This document shows, piece after piece, positions 11,321 through 23,953 of a stretch of 64,000 bases of DNA (the stretch's first letter is position 1; each line of letters begins with the position of its first letter). The stretch lies in NCBI GenBank assembly GCA_905250025.1, contig CAJNOJ010000254.1, positions 83,012 through 147,011 on the forward strand, read 5' to 3'. Source of the stretch: Adineta ricciae (lineage: Eukaryota; Rotifera; Eurotatoria; Adinetida; Adinetidae). The notes under the pieces were generated by a model that was not told the DNA's origin, ran no database searches, and was given only the letters and a program-made list of their open reading frames with translations. The translations under genes and the position numbers were made by a program.

Positions 11321-13502
11321 CTAGGTTTCATCGCGCGAGTCGTTTTGTTCTTCATCATCATCATCACCTTCTTCTTCATCATTGCTTTCTTCATCTTGAT
11401 CATCATCTTCTTCATCTTCGTCGTCGTCGTCGTCTTCATCATTACTTTCTTCATCTTCTTCTAACTGTTGACTTCCATCATCATCATCGCCAGTCGTATT
11501 ATTCTCTATGAGAAAAAATTCTTTAAATTGTTTCAAATTTGAAAGAAAAGAAAAAGAAAAGAATACCACGTTCTCGTTGATATTGACGATAAAGTTGCTC
11601 ATGTGCAGCTGACATCATTTCTCGCGCACGGTTTTGATAATCAACAACACACCATCCATCACTTTCTGTACACTCCTGTTCCTGAAACACAATAATCTCT
11701 CTTTACATATGCGATGAAATCGCACACTTTCAAGTCTTAAATATTTCATAAGAGAAAAAGAAAAGAGATAAGCACTTTGGAATAGTCAGATATGTACCGA
11801 AAGCATAGATGCGAGTGATAAAATAGTAATAGGTAATTTCCGTTGTTTATCTATGCTTGAATAAATCGAATGAATTCAAGCATAGATTACGAGAAAGTCT
11901 ATCGGGAGTGTTAAGCATATAACTAAAACAGGCAAGCCAATATTATCTGAATCGCGATTAGAGGGAGCGCAGTCTCATAAGTCAAAATAATCTTTGATTC
12001 GTTTGGATGTACTCAAATGTTGTTCTCTTCCTCCTCTCTTCCAATTTTCTTATCAAACTTTGACAGGTGTGTTTATCAACTAATGTAAGGAGAAAACAAG
12101 TGCGCCTGTCGTGAAACAAATTCTCTTTTTTTCATTGATAAAAATAGCTCTTTTTCTCCCTTCATTTACTTGCTCATCGTTCGAATGAACCATTTGTTGA
12201 ACTTCGTCTAATTGAATATCAATTAGTTGATAATGAATCGAACGTGCAACAGGCAAACTCGTCCGTTTAAACATGTACATTTCTTCCTAAATCTCAAATT
12301 TTGATTCGAAAAAGCAATACGACTTCGACTTACCGCATAGTTTTTCATATTTGACGCAGAAACTGATGTAGATGTAGCTGACATCTGACCAGGTATCAAT
12401 CTGAAAGACGGAGAAATTGCAAAGTAAAGTTAAAGAAGATTAACATTTCAACAAACGATGAACGATGATAAGCTCTTGATGTTCTTGATTTGACTAAGTT
12501 CTTCTCCGGATCGAGAATTGCTCGAACGCGATAATCAACGATCTGATAGATTTTGGACTTTGGATCTGAACGCGGATCGTAGTTGTATCTCACCCAACAA
12601 CGATTCCATGGGCCATTGCAAAAGAAATAGGCGACATGATGAATAATACGTTTAAGAATAACTTCGGTGATTTTCAAATGGTATAATAAACTGTTTCGAG
12701 TCCATATTGGCCGCTGATCGAACAGACGACGAAGATGGGTTATAATCGATTGGTCAACATTTGTATAAAGATCGTTTGACGATTTGGGACCTAAATAATA
12801 TAATTTATTGGTAAATCTCTTTATTGAATGTTTGAATAGAAATGGAAATATTAAGGTTATACCTTTGGGAACTGCTGCTGCATCGAATCCAATGTGATGT
12901 GCTGCAGAAGATCGAACATTTCGTTTTGTTAGTTTGTTACTATTAACTGCTTGTTTGGTGCGTGTTATCGTCGTTGCTGTTCGTTTTGGTCGAGCTTTTG
13001 GTTCAGGTCGAAAGGCATAATCTGTCGGATCGAAAAAACGTGAGAATATTGCTGGAATGCACATTAACGGACACGGTCGTTCAAGATTTTCTTTATCTAA
13101 ACATTGTCTATTCAATGCCACACGATTTAGAAATGATTCATACTGATAATTTTTCCTAATCATTGGTAAATACTGGAAATCAGCTAGTGATTCAAATGCA
13201 TACGACGTGTCGAGAACACCAATAACATGAACAGACTGAACAACTTTTGTTCGTTTATTCCGTCGTAAACGAATCAAAAGTCCCGTTGTCTTTTGACGTT
13301 CAGCCCGTAAAGGTCGTTCGTAGATATTTGATGGAGTAAACGAACATGTTAATTGCGATGTACTTGAATGGCTAAATACATCAACGAGCCTTTGTCGACC
13401 ACCGAGTGTTTCAATCGCACGATCACAATTGACAACACGACAAGGATGTTGAACTGTATAAATCAATTGAACAGATACAACTGGAATCGAAGATGTCGAC
13501 AT
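11321..13502 (-). CDS. GTF3C5: general transcription factor 3C subunit 5 (TFIIIC, Tau95-like)
   Basis: Six exons: 13502-12863, 12790-12457, 12400-12334, 12286-12170, 11681-11567 and 11505-11321, giving 485 residues with consistent phases. Family signatures are TLGG near the N terminus, the triple-barrel region LLIRLRRNKR, IPAIFSRFF, the DNA-binding-region motif WVRYNYDPRSDPKSKIYQ followed by VDYRVRA, LPVARSIHYQL, and the TESDGW motif before an acidic C-terminal tail of about 55 residues made of Asp/Glu. TFIIIC binds internal promoters of tRNA genes and recruits TFIIIB. The ATG is 7 nt after a polypyrimidine-rich TTTTTTGTAG acceptor and 238 bp after the FkbM gene stop, again compatible with trans-splicing. 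The exon 2 donor is the weak GTTTGT, so that boundary is less sure. Confidence 0.9.
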
Positions 13503-13740
13503 GAAATATCTACAAAAAAGAGAAAAAAAATCGAATGTATCAAATGGAATCAATAACAAATTCTTATAGAAAACTAATATATACACAAATAGAGACAAAT
13601 ACAGATGAGATTTCATTTCACAACTAGAATGTAGGATTGACAAACGAACTAAAAAGAGGAAAAGTATATTTAGACATCGTCAATCAAGATCGATTCTTTT
13701 CTTTGAAATCATGCCGAAAGAGAGGCATACGTACTTTTTA

Positions 13741-14960
13741 TCATTCTGCAGATCCAACGAGTTTTTCTAAGCCTGGACATCGACAAATGTCACATCTTCG
13801 AAACACGACATCCCATGGCCATGATTCCCAATTGTCGTATAAAATGTGATTAATATCATTCACTTCATATGGTTCATAGTTTCGTTTTTTCAAAAAATTT
13901 AACATATCTTCAATCTTGGTCATCATTCCTCGATGATATTTGATTTCGATTAGTTTGCCAAATTCCATATAGATCGCAGGAATTTCCGTTCGATTGAATA
14001 ACAACGATGCATTGCCGAATGCCAATGCTTCATAACCTTCAATATCTATTTTTAAAATGGCTCGTTTGAAAAAACTGGGGAAGATCGATACTAAATCATC
14101 TAATGTGATCGTATCTACTTCTGCTAAGACTTTTGGTGGTACTCCTTTTCCTCCTCCTGGTTGTTGATCGTCGACTATTTTTTCGATTTTCTTCTCCGGT
14201 GGTGCTAATTCATCTAAGTACGATATGTATGAAGCACCTAAGTTTTTATCCACAATATTTAACGTTAAACGCTCGTGTTTAGTTCCGATTGCATTGGCAA
14301 CAAGTGTGATTTGATGTTGAACATTATTCAATTGAATAGATTTGTGTAAACGAATCAACGAATCATATAAAGGTTCGACAGCAATAACATGACGATCATA
14401 TTGTGTAGCTAATAGCGTGTACAAACCCAGATTTGCGCCAATATCAATCACATCTAAACAGCAAACATCGACTCAAGGCTGGACAATCGTGATCTCCTAC
14501 GTGTGTTGGGTAATGCACGTAATAAACGAAGAAAACTTCGGACGACTACCGGTTCCCATTTTCCATGGTCATTCAATTGTCCGCTAACATGTTCATCATG
14601 TTGAGGATCATATATACAGATTTTTACATCTTGAATATCGTCTTCGTTGTATCGTGTTTTAGGACATTGAAAATTCCATTCATTATCTTGTTTAATATCG
14701 TAAAGAGTTATAAAACTTCCCTTGGATGTTTCATGTTGATAGAGTTGTGATTGACGAAGATTGACGGTCTGATTGTAGTCAGTTGATACGAGATGAAATT
14801 GTCCGAAAACGAGACGAGGAAAGAGACGATTCTTGTTGGAAATTAAAAAATAAACAAGAACAAATAGACAAAGAATAAAGACGTAACGTTTGATTAATTT
14901 CATAATTTCATCGAGGAAGAGAGCAGTCGAACGAAGTTGTCGATGTGATCTCAAAAGCAT
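13741..14960 (-). CDS. FkbM-family methyltransferase, type II membrane protein
   Basis: Two exons, 14960-14501 and 14453-13741, with a 47-nt intron, encode up to 390 residues. If the internal ATG of MKLIKRYV is used the protein is about 19 residues shorter. A single hydrophobic segment (FILCLFVLVYFLI) near residues 28-40 suggests a type II Golgi/ER membrane protein. The catalytic domain has the SAM-binding motif HVIDIGANLGLYTL around residue 155, then VIAVEPL, the conserved DLV, KIDIEGYE and EIPAIYMEF, all standard FkbM landmarks. A CDICRC cysteine cluster lies near the C terminus. FkbM enzymes methylate hydroxyls of sugars and small molecules; animal members are Golgi or secretory and mostly uncharacterised. 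The substrate cannot be told. First of three closely spaced minus-strand genes. Confidence 0.9.
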
Positions 14961-15537
14961 CGAAAAACTTCATTGACACGAATCATAATGAGTCAAGCCA
15001 AATTCTAGAACGATTGATTTTTTTACTGTCATAGTCCGTTCTCGTATTCGATACAATACGAAAGACATAGAACAAATCAGTTTATCACTCGGACAGATGT
15101 CTCTACATTCAATCGTGGTCTATGAATATTTGTGAAACATTTGTATCGATTAATGGACTCAGAATGTGAGAAAAAAGTTATTTTCGGATCGTCCCCTTAG
15201 GTTAAATCATTGTTATGATAATGAGTACCTAGATATTATGAGTATTATCACCTGGTGTGACTTTTTCTCCAAACCAATCTATTAGTAGAGATAATCAGTA
15301 CTTTTGCTTCTACTCTGACGTTTTAATCCTTTGAATAAATTCAGATTCGCCAGTTTGTTTTTTCTGTCTTCAAAGATAGCGTTATATTGCTGAACTTATC
15401 TTATTATAAATATAAAGGAGAGCGGAAAAAAAACACACCAATAATATAAAAAAAAACCAATAACGAAGAAAAATTGTTCATTACATATAGTACAAATGAA
15501 ACGGAATGATATGAAGACTTGTGTGTTCACACTGTGT
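14961..15537. other. intergenic region between the PHLDB-like 3' end and the FkbM gene
   Basis: About 580 bp. It should contain the 3'UTR of the PHLDB-like gene and the promoter of the FkbM gene, since both genes are on the minus strand. I see no exon or RNA gene in it. Confidence 0.5.
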
Positions 15538-18500
15538 TTAGCTTTCTCCAGCAAATGTATTTCCTTCAGCACCAGTGATGATAACATCAACCCAAATACG
15601 CATAGATTCAACCGTTGGTGCAACTAAGTAATAAGGTCGTTCGATGGTTTTAACGATAAAAGTTGCTTCACGTGGTTCCGGTGAGCGTAATGAAATCGAT
15701 TGTAGATGATCGACATAAACTTCAAGGATCGATTGAAAATAAATGCAACCACGTAGTTTACTTTCCGTTTTATCCTGATAATAAAATAATGAACGACGTT
15801 TGCGGTCAAAAACAAACCAACGGCGATTCCACGTTTTGAATTTCATTCCACCCATTTTGAGAAGAAAACCACGACATGATGTCGAGGTCACATGAATATG
15901 AGATGAATCTAATAAATGACCAGCACCTTCAATATGAGCACGTAGATCAAAATCAACGGAGCGAATTGGTAAATAACGCGTCAGTGGACGTTCCTGCAAA
16001 ATCAAAAAATCCAATAGATGAGAAATTTGATGGAGATATTCGTACCTGCATTCGATTCTTTTCACGTAATTTGACTTGACGATCGATCAGGTGACTTCGA
16101 TTGTGCATTTCATTAGCTAATTTTTGCTCTAATTCAACACGTTTGGCATGTTCATCATGAGATTGAACAAGTTCATCATAACGTTCGCGTAACTAAAACA
16201 TTGGAATTCAGAAAAAAGAACAAATAAACCTATAATTTCTTACTTGGTGTTCAAGAATTGACATTTTTTCCAGTTTAGCAACCGCAATCATTCCTTTGAT
16301 CTCGTCCAATTTCGCCTGATGATTATCTTTGATATTCGTCCTAAAAACAATCCGTCGATCAATCATTTGATCTGCCTTTGAATCTTACTTGGCTGACGAA
16401 GGATTATCCGGATAATTCAATGTACTATAAAGATTCGATGGAGATGAATGATACATAACTGAATTTCCATTTAGCCAAACATCTACACGTAAAAAGTTTT
16501 AAAAAAAAGATGAAATTAGTATGTAGATAAGCAATAATACCGTTCGAAGATTGATGACTATTTTCATGATGTTTCTTTTCTTGATTTACAATCGATGATA
16601 ATCCATTGAGTTTTTGTTCTAACTCGTTAGCTTCAAGTTTCTTTTGTTTGAATAATAATTTCAATTTCTGTTTTTCTCGTTCGAGTTTTTCTTTTTCGAT
16701 AATAACTTGATGTAAGATAATATTCTGTTGATGGTCCAGATCGCGCAATGTATTCTAGAAAGATAAAACATCGAAATGATCGATTTCGACGAGGAAAACT
16801 CAAACTTACCTGTCGAAGTTTGGAGTTCTGTGCTACGACGATTTGTTCGTGTTGAAATTGTTCTTCGGCTTGTTCGAGTTCAGCTTCGCAACGTGTTTCT
16901 AATTCCATTAATTGAAATTCGAGATCTTCATGCTTTCGTCGTGTCTCAACCAGCAATTCTTTCTTCCTAGACAACATAATCATTGATTAAATAGAACATA
17001 AAAGAAAAGATTACACGACTCACTTGAGAATCTTATCATCCGACGGGCGATATTGTTCTTCGAGTTCACGTAATTCATATTCAAGTTTATACAGTATCTG
17101 TTGTGTATATTCAATTTCATTACGAATCTGCAAGAAAAACAATCTTGACATTGATACATCGAGAGAAAAGATAAAACCGTCTTACAGATGCTTTTTCGGA
17201 CATAATACGTTCGGTTAGTAACTGTAAATCATTATATAAATGTCGGATTTTTTCTTGGTCACTTTCGCTGTCGTCTAAAATTTGCTTGAAGACCAATTCG
17301 TGTTCACCTTCGACTAAAGCACGTTCGATTTCCAACTAAAAGAAATGAACAGGTGAAAAGAAGATGCCATGCACATCTGGTTACAAGATGTTTATTCTCA
17401 TCTGAATACACACATACACGAACAATAAATTAGATGAGATAGACGAGAGGAGAAAGCAAGCAAACCTGTAAATGTCGAATGATCTTGAAAGAAAATGAGC
17501 ATTTACTGGTAATTGCCTTATATTTTTTTCGATTTTCACGGTGGGAAAGAGAACAACTGCGAGACAAATTCGAAGAATGAAAATAAACAAACGAGAACTT
17601 CAAGAGAACTTCTATTCGAACTAATTGACATTGTAAATAACTGTCTACCGATACAGTCTGGTCTTGAAAAGAAAATATCTCGAAAGATTAAACATCAGAA
17701 GTTTTCTCGTCAATGAGAAGATGGGTATCACTTGCACATATCGGAATAATATGAGTAACATTGGAAAAGGAAAAGATGGAAGAAGAACAGTCATCGATAT
17801 CATTATTCATATCGTCATCGAATGTAATAACAACAGGAAACAGACAGACAGCAGCACTGTTCATCATTAGTTTTCTTCCTTCTCTTTTGCTTTGCGTATG
17901 TATCGATGTCCGAACTATCAATGATACTTGCATACGTAATCATTTCTCTTTCTCATTCTTCAACTCATAAAAGATAGAGGTGAATTGTAAATGAGTATAA
18001 AAAGTAACCGCGATTTGACAACAGATGGATTTGAAAAGGGAGAAAAACCGCAATCAGACACTTGTTTCAGTCAGTCAGAAAATAAATTTACATATGCAAC
18101 AGATTTGTATTTATCCTGAGGAGGCAATTAAACAAGAATAACTAACTTTTGTTATTTAGAAAAGAAAATGGTTATTATCTTACCTCTCGCATGGCTTCAC
18201 TGAGACGACTTTCAATATCAACAATATTCTTCTTGATAATAGTTAAATCAGCTAATGTCTTTCGATAGTTACTTTCGTATTGTTTTAATTTGCCACTGTT
18301 CGTTAGATCAATAGGAATACCATCAGCATCATTCTAAATAACAATCATCCACTTCAGCGGTCATCGGACAAGTATGTGAGAAGAAGAAAAAAAAGCGTTG
18401 ATAAAGAAATAGAGGACAAACGGTCAAACAATGTCTATACGTGTGAAACAAGCTACCAAGGGCGTATTCTATTTTCTCTTCCTCTTCTTTCTATATGTCT

Positions 18501-18932
18501 TGTCGGACATTCACATCTGCGATGTCCAACAGATAGCTGAAGTAGTTCAATTAGTGAATCGAATATTAATCGTGGGAAAACATGACGAGCCTGTTGGCGG
18601 AAAAGAACAAGATCAAAACAGTCGAATATGACTTTGTCTGTGCACATGTTCTGATTCAATGAGTAAACAAAAGATATGTCTTACTTCTTCGATACTCGCA
18701 TTCGATGTTGGTCGAGTAACATTCGTATCTATGACAATACCCGAATCGGACGTGGGAACCTTGCTTTGATGTGTTGATGTCGAGGATAGAGATGATTGTT
18801 TTTGGTACCAAGATTGATCATTGTTATTGGTTTCGAAGTCGATTGGATAGAGAATTTTCGATGGCTGTTGTGCAGCCGTGGCAGAGATGGTTTTAAGACT
18901 AGAAGCTTTACGTTGTTGAGAGATATTCTGTT

Positions 18933-18963
<31 letters not shown>

Positions 18964-21518
18964 AAGAATAAAATCAGATCTAGACATGAATTTTTCACCT
19001 GATGGCGAATTGGATTCCGAAGATGAGGACGATGAACCAATCGGTGATGACAATGTTGATAATTTCTCTTCACTTTTTGGTTTAGTTTGATAGCGATGTT
19101 GGTTGTTGAATGTCAAAGGTGGTTGTGCACGTCGTTGGTTCGAACAATGAGATAATAATAACCCATTGGTAAGAATTCGTCGAGTAAATGATGGCCGTCG
19201 TTGACTTTCTTCATTTGATTTATTTATTGTCGACGATTCATGATCAACACTTGGAATACAACATGGTATATGCGGAGTAATTGAACAATCGGTTAACGAA
19301 TGATGAATACTTCCAACTTCTTCATAATGTACTGAAAAGAAAGCAAGTCAAGCATATTATTGACATTTGCGAAAGAAGCAAAAAATCAATCAATCTCTTT
19401 ACTTGTATTATTTAAAGCCGATGCTGGTGTCGAATTGATAAAATCCGATAGACTTGATGACGTTGATTGAATTACTTTCATTGTTTTGATATGCTGAGAT
19501 GGCATTAATTTGTTATTATCAATCATGCATGTACTTTGTTCGTTTGTGCTTGGTAGAAGTAAGATTGGAACTGATAATGACATCGGAGTGGTTTTTGGTG
19601 GAGATTGTTGATCGATTGGGAGAGAAGCAAGGGATTTGTTAACATAACAACTCTGTGTGTTGCTCACCGGCGACAGAGACGTTTTTCCATTGGCATTATT
19701 CATCGGAGGAGTGAAAACTTTCGAATTAATGATCGAAGATGTTCCGCATAGACGAGAAGCTGACACGGTATTCGTAAAAACTGAACAGGGTTTGAATGAT
19801 GCATCGGTATAGCATGAACGTATACGAGTTCGATCAATAGTTGGCGATCGATACGATGAACACGGTGATTTAATGGGCTCAGATTTCGGACTGATAATAG
19901 TCGGCTAAAATAATAATATGTCGAAAGTTTTCTCTTTCTTTACTCGATAAAATCTTTCGTCTTCTTACTTTCTCGATATGAGCTATATCATATACTATCA
20001 ATTTATCATATGCTTCATCGTAGATGTCTTCGTCACCATCTTCTTCTGTTCGAGGTTGTGGACTGGGAGATTCATAAATAGTTGAAAGACGTTTTTCAAT
20101 ATCTTGATTGGAATCGAAATTATTAGGAGTATTCATAATTATAACATCAGCTTCACTATCGTTTATCTGATCATCATCATTCTCAAGTATATCAGCTCGA
20201 TCATCGTTATCATGTAATGTTATAGTTGGTATTGACCCATCATTTATTTTTAATAAATGATTTCGAATTTTTTGTTCTTCTTCATCATCATCACGTCGTA
20301 ATTGTTCGAGTTCTTCTTCGTTTTCTTCAGTAATTGGCAAACACGAATGAACGATATTCACAATTGGTTCATAAGACGTTTCTTCGAAGGAATAATCATC
20401 ATCCTAACAACGAAAAAAGAGTAAAAAGAAATGAATTCAGACTTTGTCGATTTCTTTCTTTGTCGAATACGAAGACATAAGCAATCGGAATTCAATCTTG
20501 TCTTTCGACAGGTTTCATCTCATTACGATTGCTCAGTTGTTCAAAGACAGTCGCTAAGGAAAACTTACGAAGAATATGGCTGTTCGAGAATGCGATTGTT
20601 GAGTGGAATTTTCGTTTGCATCAGAAAGATCCATGTTATAAACAAAACAATCAGCCATTAGTTGTTGTTGTTGTTGTTCACATTGAAGAAACGCAGCTAA
20701 TTCAGCATCGTAGACTTGTGTTGGAGACACAGGGGCCGAGCGACTTCGTTGTGGCTGAGAATTATCATCATGATCATCATCGTCGTCGTCTTCGTCATCT
20801 TCATTCATGTCCAATTGATCCTCGTCTTGACATCCAATACCAGTTAAATCCATTTCTGTTCGTGCTGTATCGGAGACGTGATGATCATGAAATTGTTTTC
20901 GACGAGCTTGCCGATGTAATTGTAAATCGTCAAGACTCTTGCTTTGAAATCTAATCTGCGACGATCTTTTTGTTGATTGAAATAACTCGTCAAGTTCAAC
21001 AAATGACTGATGAGATAATACTTCTCCTAAATAATCAAGCAAATATGTTTGACATTACATTAGCACTCGAAGCGTCAGCTGTTCAACTTTACGTCATCGG
21101 AAGACTAAAGACTTTTCCTAACGTTTACCAGCGCTATTTTCTCTTTCTTTTTCACTTCTATTAATCTTATTACATCGAGAATTATCAAGAGACGACTGTC
21201 TGTTACCAACTAATCCATTAGTAATCTAATGTCAAGTATATACATGTTCTTATAATTCTGTTCTTCTCCGCTAAACTGTTATATTATTTCGGATAAAAAA
21301 AAACATCTATATGCCAATGTCTTTTCCTTTCTCTCTAGATTCTTTCTCTTCTTGCGTTCGATCGTTTATTTATCCAACTTGAGACATCGTCATCCCATCG
21401 ATCATTGTTCAAAAGTATTCTAATGTTAATAAGAAAAAAGGGCGTGCAGATTGGATTTTGACTTACCTTGTTGAGGTTCATTTTTCTCATTTAACTGCCA
21501 ATTGACGTTGTCTATCAT
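15538..21518 (-). CDS. PHLDB/LL5-like protein (coiled coils plus C-terminal PH domain)
   Basis: Fourteen exons: 21518-21467, 21026-20569, 20403-19969, 19904-19403, 19331-18685, 18333-18184, 17335-17186, 17127-17024, 16966-16810, 16754-16541, 16482-16389, 16340-16244, 16192-16046 and 15993-15538, giving 1220 residues in one frame. The N-terminal ~700 residues are disordered, with acidic and poly-Gln runs. The middle is coiled coil (LEIERALVEGEHEL, KHEDLEFQLMELE). Then comes the LL5 hallmark REKNRMQ-ERPLTRYLPIRS-DFDLRAHIEGAGH, and a PH domain with GFLLKMGGMKFKTWNRRWFV, KLRGCIYFQSI, and YYLVAPTVESMRIWVDVIIT ending just before the C terminus. LL5 proteins bind PIP3 and anchor microtubule plus ends at basal cortex. 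No FHA domain is seen, so it resembles PHLDB2 more than PHLDB1. The intron between exons 6 and 7 is long (848 bp). Confidence 0.9.
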
Positions 21519-23585
21519 ATTGATGACAATTGAATTTTAAATTATCACTGTCAAGGTATCCTTAAAGAGAGCATCTATGTTCCCCGAAACGTGAGTTTTA
21601 AATGAAATTGATGTAGAGATGTATGTATGACAACGCAGAACAGGAAGAAATTACCAAACCATCGCTGTTAGTGTATACACTTGAATATACTCGACCTTGT
21701 ACGGGTGGCGAGCGTGCAATCACTGTATGTAGTAAGAGAAATAAGAGTGTCGTGTGCGAATAGTGCGAGTGTATGACATACACAACAAGCTATTTCAAAC
21801 GCCAGCGAAGAAAGAGGGAGAGGGAGAAAGTGCGAAAAAGAGAAGAAATAAACTGTGAGTGTCGATAAAAAAGAAGAGAGTAAGAGATGCATCATCAATT
21901 ACAAAAAAAGAAACGAAGAAGAAGAAGAAGAAGAAAGAAGAAATAAAGAAGAGGTTTAACGCGCTTTGAGACTGATCCTTTGTTCATTCAATATAAGTAA
22001 TACTAAACTATTGGCGTGTTTTCGAACAATAGTTCATCGAAACCGGACAGAAGCGTTCGTTAAAAGAAAAACACATTCTTATACACATGTAGTTATTCGT
22101 CTAATCGTCTCCGTGTGAAAAAATTCAACGATCAATTACGAACAATGATTGATATTTTTCTTCGAAGAAATCAATGAATTTACCTGTAATTGATGTTAAA
22201 CGTTGTGTCATGTTGACGACGACAAAGTTCTACGAAGAATCGTTTTTTGATGAATCGCAACAGATGTTCGTCTTATTCTTTCAGAATGATTGAGTGATTC
22301 ATTTGAGTGGTTGAAGAAAAAATAACAAAAGTATGTGAGTCAGTTCAATTTGATACATCGACAACGTACATTTTTCTATACATTGACGATTTTTTCGATT
22401 GACCAATCAGTTTGATATAGAAACGAAAACGAAACGAGAGGTCGCTTCGCGTCTATCGACTTTTCGTTTTAGTTTTGATTAAGCACAACTGTCAGTGTTA
22501 ATAAGCGAGAAATTCGTTGATTGATCAATCCTATCGGTGTGAATATCACTAATGAGTCGAATCAGGGTTTATGATAAATAAGAAAATATGACCGATTTCA
22601 GACATTTAGTCCACGTAAAAGACATTCTAGAAAATGAAATGATGCATTACTAATTTATGCTAAAAATTTCGTCAATTAATGTTAATGATGCTCGAATTAT
22701 TTTCGAACTGATCAATGTGCAGGTGGCTGCAAAGGTTTTGATGTACGAAATTTATCCTATTAAAAGAAAAGGCTTCTTACTAACAAAAAAACAAATCAGC
22801 GAAGCAAAACGAGCAATTTTCCTATTTGGTGATTATTAAAAGTATTGTCAGGAGAGAAAAAGCCAAGCAAGATTATTTTTTCTTATTTGTACAGGGAAAG
22901 AGAATTTAGTTTCAACGTCATTCTGTATCTGAGAAAACAATAATATACATACTTGATCGAATTTATGAGTTTGGATATCCAGTGACACGTTTATAACTAC
23001 CGAAATGAAATTTCACAGATATGACATGGCTTTTTATCTTTTTTCCTCAAGACAAACTCAACATAATCTCATCTAAATGTCATCATCATTCTTCGTTTAA
23101 TATTTGTTGATTATTAGCATAAATAATGAAGTGTATTGTTAGAAGATATGTTTATTCGAGGTTATAGAATAACGAATGTTATATTATATCACATATTTGA
23201 TATGAAAATCACAGAATAATTAACTGTTTATATTATAATACAAAGCCTTCGATAGCGCCAAAACTAACGTATCCATTGATTTCAAATGTTGGACACTAAT
23301 CATGTACCTTCTTGTCTTAACAATTCCAATCAAACGACCTTATCCTGTTCTTCACCTTTGTGTCAAAGATCGGATTTCTCGTAAGGGGATACGAGTGTTT
23401 TTTACAAATCATAGTTTTATTGAATTTAGTCGTTATCAAAGAAAGAAGTACGCCGATGTACCGAACTTATCTCGAATGTCAGAGAAGACACGATCGATTT
23501 TTATGATTAATGACTATTATAAGTAAGAAGAAGTGCACTCGAGATAAGGAATGAATTACTAGAGAGTAAGATTATCGATAGTATC
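21519..23585. other. divergent upstream region between PHLDB-like gene and tRNAs
   Basis: About 2 kb without a supported gene apart from the small alternative exon. At 21780-21960 it holds a purine-rich, GAA-repeat stretch. From 21853 onward it is duplicated at 30291-32036. Short plus frames at 22657-22839 and 23302-23526 are broken by stops in the block B copy, so I treat the region as noncoding promoter or intron sequence. It may contain unseen 5' exons of CFAP91, whose N-terminal part is not located. Confidence 0.5.
22184..22211 (-). CDS. candidate alternative first coding exon of the PHLDB-like gene
   Basis: On the minus strand an ATG at 22211 opens MTQRLTSIT and reaches a GTAAAT donor after 28 nt in phase 1. 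That is the phase needed to join exon 2 of the PHLDB-like gene at 21026, giving MTQRLTSITGEVL. The main model uses MIDNVNWQLNEKNEPQQ from 21518 in the same phase. Identical sequence recurs at 30633-30660 in block B, where the rest of the gene is absent. No transcript evidence is available, so this is a splice-logic inference. Confidence 0.5.
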
Positions 23586-23658
23586 GTTCTGTTGGTGTAG
23601 CGGTTATCACATCTGCTTAACACGCAGAAGGTCGCAGGTTCGACACCTGCACAGAACA
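23586..23658 (+). tRNA. tRNA-Val (AAC), copy A1
   Basis: Seventy-three nt with a 7-bp acceptor stem GTTCTGT/ACAGAAC and discriminator A. The anticodon loop is TTAACAC, giving anticodon AAC, closed by CTGC/GCAG. The T-loop GGTTCGACACC and a D-arm box TGTAGCGGTTATCAC supply the A and B boxes. A poly-T run downstream is a Pol III terminator. No intron and no encoded CCA. Confidence 0.97.
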
Positions 23659-23850
23659 TTTCTCTTTTTTTTCTTCTGAAGTTCAAAATCTGAAATACAA
23701 ATCGAACGTGCGAAATCTTTCTTTCGTCTTCCGAATTATAAGTTTAATTTCATGTAAAAAAAACCGACATGGTTTTTTTGACGAAGTATATTTTCTGTGG
23801 AAATCGATCAAATTCGAAATGACTGATAAGCGATTCGAAGTTAGGATGTG

Positions 23851-23923
23851 GTTCTGTTGGTGTAGCGGTTATCACATCTGCTTAACACGCAGAAGGTCGC
23901 AGGTTCGACACCTGCACAGAACA
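23851..23923 (+). tRNA. tRNA-Val (AAC), copy A2
   Basis: Sequence identical to the copy 265 bp upstream, with anticodon AAC. A run of T begins shortly after the 3' end. It ends only about 30 bp before the first recognisable exon of CFAP91, on the same strand. Confidence 0.97.
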
Positions 23924-23953
23924 CTTTCTCTTTTTTTTTTCTTCTAATTTTAG

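Noticed and set aside
11341..11460. Possible CRISPR-like or minisatellite array of CATCATC/TTCTTC words
   Set aside because: The repeats are codon runs for Asp and Glu in the GTF3C5 tail; there are no spacers.
11257..11511. His/Leu-rich plus-strand frame
   Set aside because: It is the antisense of the Asp/Glu tail codons of GTF3C5.
11321..11602. Acidic 93-codon minus frame as a separate gene
   Set aside because: Splicing shows that it is the last exon of GTF3C5 read through into its intron.
20529..20954. 141-codon plus-strand frame
   Set aside because: It is a shadow of PHLDB-like exon 2 on the opposite strand.
22657..22839. 60-codon plus frame in block A
   Set aside because: The block B copy has in-frame stops, so it is not conserved as protein.
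23302..23526. 74-codon plus frame upstream of the tRNAs, possible CFAP91 N terminus
   Set aside because: The reading frame is broken in block B and does not match CFAP91.
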